NCBI RefSeq assembly: GCF_028622835.1
Contig: NZ_CP117677.1
Span: forward strand, 930,001 to 994,000
DNA: 64,000 nucleotides
Source: Caloramator sp. mosi_1
Lineage (GTDB): Bacteria > Bacillota > Clostridia > Clostridiales > Caloramatoraceae
Direction: 5' to 3'
The translations under genes and the position numbers were made by a program. A model generated the notes under the pieces. That model was given only the letters and a program-made list of their open reading frames with translations, was not told the origin of the DNA and did not search any database. Numbering within the stretch: the stretch's first letter is position 1; every line of letters starts with the position of its first letter. Shown here one piece after another: positions 51,844-62,080 of this stretch.

Positions 51844-54800
51844 TACCATTAGGGGTGAGTTTATGCATTTTAATCCCTTTCTAGGGAAATATCATTCTAA
51901 TCACATAAAGCAATAGTTAGGCATGTAGAGGAAGATATTTTAATCCCTTTCTAGGGAAATATCATTCTAATATATTATTCTTAGAAACGAGGAGGAATGA
52001 AAAATATTTTAATCCCTTTCTAGGGAAATATCATTCTAATTTAATAATCAACACGTCAACCTTGGAATAAAAATATAATTTTAATCCCTTTCTAGGGAAA
52101 TATCATTCTAATAGCGTCAATTATTACCTGTGCGTATTGAAACATATATTTTAATCCCTTTCTAGGGAAATATCATTCTAATGACAAAGTATTGAATATT
52201 GATGTAGCAGATGGAATTTTGATTTTAATCCCTTTCTAGGGAAATATCATTCTAATACAGTTATTTGGTCATCAGAAAGTCTTGTTGCTCCTTCATTTTA
52301 ATCCCTTTCTAGGGAAATATCATTCTAATCAATATTAAGAAGCGACATCAAGACAAGATATGAAGCAATTTTAATCCCTTTCTAGGGAAATATCATTCTA
52401 ATCTTAAAGGAATAGCTTTAATATACTTCTTATAACCAATTTTAATCCCTTTCTAGGGAAATATCATTCTAATCTTCCTTCGATGTTTGCACCATCTGTA
52501 AAGTTTTCAATTTTAATCCCTTTCTAGGGAAATATCATTCTAATGTGGAACAAGCCCTCAATACACCACAAGAACTATATTTTAATCCCTTTCTAGGGAA
52601 ATATCATTCTAATACTTGATATGGCAAAAGAGTTAGCAATGATACAAAGAATTTTAATCCCTTTCTAGGGAAATATCATTCTAATTTCTTTTGTCGATAC
52701 ATTTACGCTCGCTGCTATTGGGATATTTTAATCCCTTTCTAGGGAAATATCATTCTAATATTGATAGCCCACCGCATAGGTCGAATACCCTAAATATTTT
52801 AATCCCTTTCTAGGGAAATATCATTCTAATATAGGTGGTGCTTGAATGAAAAATCAATTTATAATTGAATTTTAATCCCTTTCTAGGGAAATATCATTCT
52901 AATAGCACTTGTATTTGACCCTAATGCTATGCTAATAGGTCATTTTAATCCCTTTCTAGGGAAATATCATTCTAATATTGTTAGGTTTTCGTCCTCGTGG
53001 ACAAGTCCTGCCATTTTAATCCCTTTCTAGGGAAATATCATTCTAATTATAATATTGGTTCTCAAACATCATATTTACAAGAGTATTTTAATCCCTTTCT
53101 AGGGAAATATCATTCTAATGAGTAACATTTGGCAGCAGACAAACAGCACTTGAAATTTTAATCCCTTTCTAGGGAAATATCATTCTAATGAGAATTAGCC
53201 CATTTAGTAAATTCTCCTGCATTAGATTTTAATCCCTTTCTAGGGAAATATCATTCTAATTTTTAAGTATAATTGCGTATAGCAAAATATACTTGCATTT
53301 TAATCCCTTTCTAGGGAAATATCATTCTAATTTACTTGTCTATTTGCCATCTCTAATGCTCTTTTCATATTTTAATCCCTTTCTAGGGAAATATCATTCT
53401 AATGGGCTAATAACTGCAGCAGAAAATTATATTAAAAATGCATTTTAATCCCTTTCTAGGGAAATATCATTCTAATTTTTGGCAAGGTAAAAGAGTATAT
53501 TTAGGATTAGATTTATTTTAATCCCTTTCTAGGGAAATATCATTCTAATTCATTGAGCACTCTTATGCTTGTCGAGCTGGTAAAGGAAATTTTAATCCCT
53601 TTCTAGGGAAATATCATTCTAATTATTGCCGCAACTTTTAATATACCAGTTGAATTACTATTTTAATCCCTTTCTAGGGAAATATCATTCTAATTTTGAG
53701 AATTATTGTTGCATCTTGACTACCTGCATTTTATTTTAATCCCTTTCTAGGGAAATATCATTCTAATGCACTATTTGTTGGTGGTTATTGTGGTAGTAGT
53801 TATACATTTTAATCCCTTTCTAGGGAAATATCATTCTAATGTAGGTTTCTATTTTGGACAATCAGTAGCAAAGAAAATTTTAATCCCTTTCTAGGGAAAT
53901 ATCATTCTAATGACAGTGTAGGGGAACCTACGCTGTATTTTTTAAAAATTTTAATCCCTTTCTAGGGAAATATCATTCTAATTCAAAGAGAGTATCGGAA
54001 GTTGAAAAAGACGTAGAAATTTTAATCCCTTTCTAGGGAAATATCATTCTAATTGCTAAGCTTGCGAAAAGTTCTTTTGTCGATACATTATTTTAATCCC
54101 TTTCTAGGGAAATATCATTCTAATGTGTCAGAGGAATAAAAGATAGAACAAAAGATGGAGGGATTTTAATCCCTTTCTAGGGAAATATCATTCTAATGGA
54201 AAGCTCCACAGTTTTCACAAACCCATTCTCTATTTTAATCCCTTTCTAGGGAAATATCATTCTAATTTAGCAATGTGCAAGACTTATGCTGAAAAATTTT
54301 ATATTTTAATCCCTTTCTAGGGAAATATCATTCTAATAGAGGATAACATGACAATAGACTACGGACAACAGTTAAATTTTAATCCCTTTCTAGGGAAATA
54401 TCATTCTAATGATTTCTGAATGATAATAGGTGTAGATTTAGGCAATTATGCATTTTAATCCCTTTCTAGGGAAATATCATTCTAATAATGTTTAAACCCA
54501 TATTCCCTGGCTTTTTGTATTATTTTAATCCCTTTCTAGGGAAATATCATTCTAATAAAGAGTTGCAAGCAATATTTGCACTAGACCAAAAGCATTTTAA
54601 TCCCTTTCTAGGGAAATATCATTCTAATTATCCCTGTGATTAAATTTGTTTTAGTTCCTACTACTTATTTTAATCCCTTTCTAGGGAAATATCATTCTAA
54701 TAAATACAATTGTAAAATCAAATGTATTGTTTCAGACCCAATTTTAATCCCTTTCTAGGGAAATATCATTCTAATTGACCCAATCACTCAATTAATGACA

Positions 54801-55578
54801 TCTCTTGTTTTGATTTTAATCCCTTTCTAGGGAAATATCATTCTAATATAGCAGTTGAATTAGAACTGGCTGACCTACCATTACAAGATTTTAATCCCTT
54901 TCTAGGGAAATATCATTCTAATATAAATATGGAATCCTACATCTCCAAAATCTTTTTAAATTTTAATCCCTTTCTAGGGAAATATCATTCTAATGTATCC
55001 TTGTCTTGCTGCTTCTTTGTAGTCAAATTTTTATTTTAATCCCTTTCTAGGGAAATATCATTCTAATCATACAGGGTAGGTATACAAAGTGGTTTCATAA
55101 CCCCAATTTTAATCCCTTTCTAGGGAAATATCATTCTAATGTAAATACAATAATCCAGGAGCAGAAGTTCTGTGTAATTTTAATCCCTTTCTAGGGAAAT
55201 ATCATTCTAATATGTTAGAGAAGAGTTATGACACTAAAACAGGTTTAAAAGTATTTTAATCCCTTTCTAGGGAAATATCATTCTAATCATATTTGCAAGA
55301 GCAATTAGAAACAGTAGGACTTATTTTAATCCCTTTCTAGGGAAATATCATTCTAATTTTAGTCGTGATTTCGAAAATATACTTGAACAGCAGTATATTA
55401 TTTTAATCCCTTTCTAGGGAAATATCATTCTAATCAGAATAGACAGGATAGTTATACAGTTAGACAAAACAATTTTAATCCCTTTCTAGGGAAATATCAT
55501 TCTAATAAGAAAAACAAAAGCTTGTAGAGATGTTGAAGATTATATTTTAATCCCTTTCTAGGGAAATATCATTCTAAT

Positions 55579-55811
55579 CCTGTCTTCAATATATCTTAAA
55601 TTCAAACATATCATTGTATACTTTGCGAATAAATTATAAATAAAACAATTAATAATCCTAAAAAATATTTGTTAATTTCTTGTATAACTTGAAAATACTA
55701 ATGCGAATTACAATAAACCATATCATTAATAAAAAGTCATTCAAAATACTAAATTCTATAAAATATAATTATAAATTTATTTTGCAGTTGAAACTCTTTT
55801 CGCATTTTATA
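55579..55811 (-). promoter_or_regulatory. CRISPR leader region
   Basis: 233 bp of very AT-rich noncoding DNA between the last repeat and cas2, on the side opposite the degenerate repeats. This is where the array promoter and the adaptation anchor are expected. I see possible promoter elements (TATACAAT near 55600 on the minus strand) but nothing certain. Confidence 0.65.
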
Positions 55812-56099
55812 CTATACGTAAAATATATCTTCTTTATAGTTTTTCTTTATACCTAAATATTCTATAAACCTTTGTGCTTCAGGAGTTAATTTATAGATAA
55901 TTATACTATCTTCTTTATTGTCTATCAACTTTAATAATTTCATTTTTATCGTTTGTAATTGAGTGTTATTTAGTCTGCACTCAAACAGAGAATACTGTAC
56001 CCTTTGTCCAAATCCCTCTAAAACTTTAGAAACCTTATTTCTGGTTCTATCCTTAGAAATATCATAACTTATAACATATAAATTTTTATTTTCATTCAA
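55812..56099 (-). CDS. cas2: CRISPR adaptation endonuclease subunit Cas2
   Basis: 95 residues. It has the ferredoxin-like start YVISYDISKDRTRNKVSKVL with the conserved Asp of Cas2, then GQRVQYSLFECRLNNTQL, and ends with DSIIIYKLTPEAQRFIEYLG. The start is TTG at 56097-56099, 6 nt after GGAGG. Intact. Last gene of the leftward cas operon, next to the leader. Confidence 0.96.
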   Translation of the reverse strand: MNENKNLYVISYDISKDRTRNKVSKVLEGFGQRVQYSLFECRLNNTQLQTIKMKLLKLIDNKEDSIIIYKLTPEAQRFIEYLGIKKNYKEDIFYV

Positions 56100-56111
56100 T
56101 CAAATCCTCCC

Positions 56112-57084
56112 CTATTTAAATGTATATGGTATATACTCATTTAAATCACCTATTAAATATTTTACTAACATTCTTGATTGCAATAAAATTACCTTTTTAA
56201 AAGGTATTTTCTCTTTTGATAAAACGTGAGATGTTTGTCTTTCAAACCTTTCTCTAATCTTCTTAAAATACTTCAATCTCGCATCACTATCTAAATAATA
56301 TGCACCTAACTTTTCCTCAAAATCTTCCTTTAATATCTCTTCATTCCTAATTAAGTTTAATACAAACGCATCAGCTATAGGTCTTATTTCCTCAAGCATA
56401 TCTAAAGCAAGTGCAGGTCTCCCATAAACACAAGAATGTAAAAACCTATATAAGGATCTAATCCTGCTGTAATCAAGCTACTTATACATTTTGTAAGAAA
56501 TATTGTGTATGTATAGGATAATAATGCATTTATTTCATCTCTTGGCGGTCTTCTACTTCTATAATTAAAAACAAATCCTTCAGGTATAACCTTTCTAAAT
56601 CCCTCAAAGTAAATTCTACTAATTATCCCCTCATACCCCATTAGTTCATCAATACTTTCTACTTCTAAAATTTTTCCCTTAATTGATTTTATTTCATCTA
56701 TTTCAGTTTGCAAAAACTTACCATATATCTTTTGCCATCTATACAACATAGTGATTTGATTTTTAACTTTACCTAAAATAAATCTTTTAGCTAAATACAA
56801 CCTATTACCTTCGTAAATCTTATATTGTTTTACACGTAAATTTATATTCTTACCTAAAGGTGGTATTATACTTCCTTTATACTTTACATCTTGTGTTAAA
56901 AAGTGAATATAAATTTTTTATCCATTAAAAAATGTATTGCTGGTGTTGTAAGAGTTGCCCTACTTAAAATTATTATATCATCTATATCTATTAACTTGAT
57001 TTCTGTGTTAGTATCTTTTAAAATCAAAACCTCCCCACTTTTAGATATTTGCCCATTATATTGATCTATAAATAGTGTGTTCAC
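56112..57084 (-). CDS. cas1: CRISPR integrase Cas1
   Basis: Integrates new spacers together with Cas2. The N-terminal beta domain (IKLIDIDDIIILSRATLTTP) is followed by the helical catalytic domain: INALLSYTYTIFLTKCISSL, TAGLDPYIGFLHS (metal His) and RPALALDMLEEIRPIADAFV (metal Asp). Breaks near 56900 and 56430 divide it into three. GTG at 57084, 6 nt after AGGAGG, is the most plausible start, directly after the cas4 stop. Confidence 0.95.
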
Positions 57085-57085
57085 T

Positions 57086-57657
57086 TTATTCCTCCTCAAT
57101 AATTATTTTAAATTCTGGCAAGCATATTTCTCTTTCTGAACACCCTTCGCATCTATTTGTATAATTAAAATCACTACATTCTCCTTTGCTAATCATTTTT
57201 CTCATATCATCAATAATTTCTTTTAACCTACCTATATCTTCTTCAGTTTTTTCTATAATTCTTCTTCTATTAGAATAATCATAAAAAATATATATCTCAT
57301 CAACATTTTTTCTATATGTTTCTTCGAATGCTACTGCCTGTGCTAACACTTGAAACTTATCATTTTCCCACTCTGCCCTTCTCCCTCTCTTTTCTTCTAT
57401 TATTATCGTCTTTCCATCTTTAATTAAAACAATATCAACTATACCCTCAACCCCTAAGTCTTCACTGCATACATATATATTTTTGTAGTATTTACCTCCA
57501 TCTGTCCAATATTCTAAATCAGAATGTTTTTCCTTTCCCTCTAATGTATAATAATTATCTGTCCTAAAACCTAAAAATATTCTAAATAAAATCTTCTTTT
57601 ACAGTATACAAATGTATTAATAGATGAAATAGGTATATAATTTTCCAATAAAATCAT
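57086..57657 (-). CDS. cas4: Cas4 nuclease
   Basis: RecB-like nuclease that trims and selects prespacers. Seen: N-terminal NTFVYCKRRFYLEYF (first cluster cysteine), VEGIVDIVLIKDGKTIIIEE then KRGR (motif II and the ExK of motif III), and C-terminal NRCEGCSEREICLPEF (the other three cysteines of the Fe-S cluster). One break near 57598. The ATG at 57657 overlaps the cas6 stop (ATGA). Confidence 0.93.
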
Positions 57658-58709
57658 CCCCTAATAAACTCACGTATACTTTTACCATCTAATTTAATAT
57701 TAAAATTTCCAAAACCGTGAGCAGTTTTAGCTCCAATTCCTGTATATGTTGAATATACAAGTTGTTTTACAAATATCTCTCTATCCTTCAAAATTAAATT
57801 TGATATATCAATTTTTATATAACCAATACATCCATACATATCCAGACCGCAATACCTAACCTTGATATTTTTAAAATTGAATTTTGTTGGAAATAGATTT
57901 TTTACTTCTACTTCTTCACAATCCCCTCAATCTTTAGCTGATTTTTCCTTAAACTATTACAGATTACATTTAAATCAGGGTAACAATAGTTTTTACCCAT
58001 AAGTTTTATAAAAAAGGCGTATTTATAAATATTTCAACCTCTTTAATTTCACTAAAAACAATATTATTTATATCCTGTAATCTTACTCCAAAACACTCAT
58101 TGGTGCATTCTTGGTATGAATCAAATTTAAACTTAATTTCTTTACCGTTCAAATCAAAATCAAAAGTTATATTTTCAAAAACTAATCTATCTCTTACACT
58201 ATTTATTAGATTTGTACCCTCCTCGTTCCAAGTAGAAACATATATATATGCTTTATTTTTATTGAAATTTAAATATAACGGCGAAAGAGAAAAAATACTC
58301 CTACCGTGTACTTTTTCAGCCTCTTCCCTATTAAGTAATTTATCTAATAAAATACTGTAACTTGCACCGTACAAATTTAGCTTCTTTTCATTGATGTTGT
58401 GAAATAGACTAAACTCAAACTTTACCTTTTTAAACACTAATTTATCCTCCTTCTTCTCTGTAATATACTCCACATTAAAAGTGCATTCCTTCCAATATAT
58501 ATTTTTTGTCATCTTCAAAATCAAATGATTTGAACAAAGGAGGTAAGTTATTTCTTTTAATATCTTGTACAACAACTGGATAAATTATCTTTTCAAGTTT
58601 ATTATTTATATAATTTAATGCCCTTTTGTTTATATCTTTTTATATTTAATCTGAAGTACGGCAAATTTTAAACCTTTATATTCAAGTTTATCAAAATCTA
58701 AATTATCAT
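57654..58709 (-). CDS. cas6: Cas6 crRNA-processing endoribonuclease
   Basis: Cuts the repeat RNA. The C-terminal signature GIGAKTAHGFG is the glycine-rich loop of Cas6, preceded by FVKQLVYSTYT. Upstream is the first ferredoxin-like domain (IYPVVVQDIKRNNLPPLFKS, SLFHNINEKKLNLYGASYSI). Breaks near 58625, 58490, 58010 and 57925. The start is uncertain; ATG at 58709 within the end of cas3' is the best candidate if an indel follows it. Confidence 0.85.
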
Positions 58710-60423
58710 CTTCTTAATTAAATTTAAAATAAAAATCTCCTTGACTTTTTCATTTTTAACTCCTTTTAAAATGGTTATAGAACTTTTATCCTTTTTTATT
58801 TTTTTCTTTAACTCCTGTGATTTTTGTTTATCTAAATAATCGTTAATATCTTTTTCTTCGATTGGTTCTAAATTAATAAATCTATTTAATGCTGTAATTA
58901 TATCTACATTCACATAATCATTTCTGTTTTCATCAATTATATAGCAGGTTGGCACAAAATCCCTAAAGCTAAACAATACTTGGTTAAATATATCCTCGTA
59001 TTTATATTTAAATTTATCTATTATACTATTAATTTCAGTTATTTCCTGCTGTACTTTAAATATATTTTTATTGGTTATCTTATAAAAATCATCCCTAAGT
59101 TCCCTTAAGCTACAACCAAACACCTTAGAAATTTTAGAAAAGGCATTATAAATAGTCATTGGTGCTACAATATTGAAACTTTCTTTGAAATCTTCAGTTT
59201 GATAATATATTTTTTCTATCTCATTAAATAGTTCTTTCCTTTCTATCTCTTTATCACTAAATTTTTTAGTTTATTAAATACATAATGCGGTACAAACATA
59301 ATAGCTTCAGAAACCCTATCTGTTCTTTTACCTCTTGCAATTCTACCTATTCTTTGAATAAACTGTGCACTACTTCTTGCCTCTGCTATTAATATATCTT
59401 TATAGGTTCCATCTGCATCATTTGGATCTACTCCAACTTCAATTGAAGCTGTTCCTATTGTAATTTTTGATTTTAAAGGATTATCATCCTTCTTAATTCC
59501 ATGAACTTCTGCAACTTCAAATCCATCTAATTTTAGTTTATCTGCCAATGAATTTGCTTGAAAAACAGAATCCATTATTATTAAAATTGATTTATTTTCT
59601 TTTATAAAATTGCCTTTATTTTCATCTATATAGTTTGCAATATCTTCATTTCCTTTCCACATCCATAAATTAGATGGATATAGTTTAAGTTTAACCTTCT
59701 CTTGTATAATTTCATCTCCATCCTCTGCATTAATATTTACAACTTTAATACCTATATTTTTTATAGAATCAACAATTCTATCTTGTGGAGTTGCAGTAAG
59801 TATTACAAAAGCAACTGGATTAAATGTTTTTGCCTCAACTTATATGCTTGATAAATTATAGATGTAATCTCTGCCTTTTGTTTTTCATCATATAAATGGA
59901 ATTCATCAAACACCCAAATTCTATATCTTCCTAAAAGATGTGTTAAATCATAGTTTTCCGTAACTGCTCTATAGTAATCTGTAAATGTTAAGTAATAAAG
60001 TATATCTGGATTAGTTAAAACTACTTCTTGAGAAAATAATATGTCTAAAGCTTTTAACCTATTATTTAAATGATTTTCCAACATAAATTCATCTACTTTA
60101 TCACTAAAAACCAACTCTACCTTTGACTCTTCAAATCCACTTAAAGCCTTATACTGATCCTTTATAAGTTCATTTGTTGAATAAACACCTATTGTTTTAT
60201 AACCATACTTTAAATATGCTGAATATGCCGACAGGGTTTTACCTGCCCCTGTCGGAGAAGTATTAAAAATAACAATTTGTTCATTGTTTTTAAATGCTTC
60301 TTCGATTTCCTTTAAGGTATCCTCTTGATGCTGATAAAATTTAATATTCCTACCTCTTATTATTTCCTCTCGTGTTCCCTTCTTTATTTTTCTTTCATTT
60401 AATAACATTTCTATATAATCCAT
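58698..60423 (-). CDS. cas3: Type I-D helicase Cas3' (no HD nuclease domain)
   Basis: Superfamily 2 helicase that unwinds target DNA. Walker A NTSPTGAGKTLSAYSAY, Walker B WVFDEFHLYDEKQKAEI (DEFH rather than DEAH/DExH), motif III as FVILTATPQD, and motif VI FIQRIGRIARGKR. It starts directly with the helicase core (IKFYQHQEDTLKEIEEAFKN), so the HD nuclease domain of ordinary Cas3 is absent. This is the I-D arrangement, where HD sits on Cas10d. Breaks near 59825, 59660 and 59250. Start ATG at 60423 overlaps csc1. Confidence 0.92.
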
Positions 60424-61072
60424 CTACATCACCACCAAAATATTTGCAAAATGGCAATACTAATCCATTTTTAGCCTCTATACATTCTATTTCTTCTTCA
60501 AAATAAGGATTTTGTATAAGTCTATTCGGTATTGAAAGCTCTGTAATATCAAACTCTTGTGGTTTTTTATTAAATCTGCATAGTTATATATCCCTTTAAA
60601 ACTCCCCTTTGATTTAGCAGTATTAACTTCATACCATTGATAACCTACCCTACATACGGCATCCCACTTGCCTAACCTAATAATTTTTTAATATCTACTT
60701 TTTCATTGCTTAGGATATATGTTGTTAAAATTGACTCTGGTTCTATAGCTGATATAACTCCATTTACAGGGAAGGCTGTGTTTCTTTCCATACTTAGTGT
60801 ATACCCATCCTTCATACTATTGAACCTTAAATCTACCGTATTCCCTCCCATTTAGAAGGATATATATAGATACCCAACTGATTTAAATAGTTTAAATCCT
60901 CTATATAATATACCTTATCAAAATATATATCATATCTATTTGGACAAAAACCAAAGGCGTAACTTAAACTATAATTGTGCTGATATTTGGAAGTAATATA
61001 ATAATCATTAATTTCTTTTGATGCATGAAACAGATAATCTTGAAGTTGTATTTTAACTTCCGCTAAATACAT
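60395..61072 (-). CDS. csc1: Csc1, Cas5-type subunit of the I-D Cascade
   Basis: Binds the crRNA 5' handle. Seen: VKIQLQDYLFHASKEINDYY and ITSKYQHNYSLSYAFGFCPN, matching the Csc1 N-terminal pattern (NYxLxYAxG). In the middle ERNTAFPVNGVISAIEPES, and WDAVCRVGYQWYEVNTAKSK. Breaks near 60850, 60690 and 60580. Its end overlaps cas3' by about 29 bp. The I-D assignment is supported by the neighbours csc2 and cas10d. Confidence 0.85.
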
Positions 61073-61077
61073 CTACA

Positions 61078-62080
61078 TCACTTCTTTCTTGTTTTACTTT
61101 TTCCACTATTTCCTTCAGTCTTTTTAATACAATATTCCTCTATTTGTTTTCTATGTTTTGATATACATTTAATAGATTTTCATCTTCTTTAATAAAACTT
61201 CTGAATCCATCTATAAAAGCATTTATGTTATCTACTTTTACAACAGATGAAAAACCATCTTTTATAATTTCATCTTCTACTTTATAAAAGCCTCTTTAAC
61301 TAAATTAATATCTATATCATCTAATCTATCTTTTAATTCATCATATAAGTATTTTGTAAGTTCAAGATTTGTAAAAACTTCTTGATTTGATACATATATA
61401 CCTAAAATATGGTTCTTTATAAGTCCTCCCTATTTGACTCTGCTCCATATCTTGTTGTTAAAAATATATTAGATAGTATATATAAAAACTCATCCTCTGT
61501 AACATCTACTAATGTTCTCAACACAAGGAAATATAACCCCTGGTTTAACATGTTCCTTTGATGATAAGGCTGTTCCTGTTGTATGTGTTTCCTCATCTAC
61601 TGCATTTAGTGTTATTTCTTCAACTGTTTTATCTCCATATTCCCTAATTGAAAATGCAGTATCTGTTATTACCCTTGTCTTTCTTGCTTGATTTGTATCT
61701 CCGTTATCCCCCCTGTGCCGCATATCCATATAACATACAATCAGGGCATTTACCACAAAGCTTTTGGATTAATGCACAATCTTCTTCTCCATATACTTCA
61801 AGTCCATTTTCTATGAATTTCCTTCTAAGTGCCTTTCCTGTTCTCCTTTCACTTGCAACTTGCTTTCTTTTATCATTAAAACTCTAGTTAATTTTGAATT
61901 ATCTTTTATACCTGCGGTTGTTTCTGCAACATTTAAAATTCTTCCTTCTGTTGTAAATATTCCATAGGACTGAAGTTCACGAGCTATAACTACTTGAATG
62001 TACTTATTTTTCTTTACATCTGATATCATCTCTGCAAAGGCATTATTTTCTCTTAATACTTTTAAGAAATCTCTACTCAT
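61078..62080 (-). CDS. csc2: Csc2, Cas7-type backbone subunit of the I-D Cascade
   Basis: RNA-binding backbone protein. Seen: VVIARELQSYGIFTTEGRIL, VKGEQERHLEGNS, then after a break KALRRKFIENGLEVYGEEDC and IQKLCGKCPDCMLYGYA, a zinc-binding insertion known from Csc2. The section ARKTRVITDTAFSIREYGDK and HTTGTALSSKEHVKPGVIFP is also family-typical. Breaks near 61815, 61715, 61510, 61430, 61295 and 61140. Start ATG at 62080 follows AAGGAGGAATAGGA. About 330 residues, right for Csc2. Confidence 0.87.

Larger units (their letters stand above)
46296..55578 (-). CRISPR. Type I-D CRISPR array, about 105 repeats of 35 bp
   Basis: The repeat starts ATTTTAATCCC and ends CATTCTAAT on the plus strand, with the near-palindrome CCCTTTCTAGGG in the middle. 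I counted about 105 copies plus one degenerate terminal copy at 46296-46330. Spacers are 35-41 nt. Repeats are nearly invariant except at the left end (46296, and 46368 with a changed first base), marking the trailer. The cas2 side is the leader side, so transcription is leftward. In that sense the hairpin TCCCT-AGAA-AGGGA is followed by a tail giving the 8-nt handle ATTAAAAT. One spacer is split by an IS at 50200-51839. Confidence 0.98.

Noticed and set aside
51701-51916. Open frame of 71 codons crossing the right IS end
   Set aside because: It joins IS end sequence to a spacer and a repeat; no coding signal.
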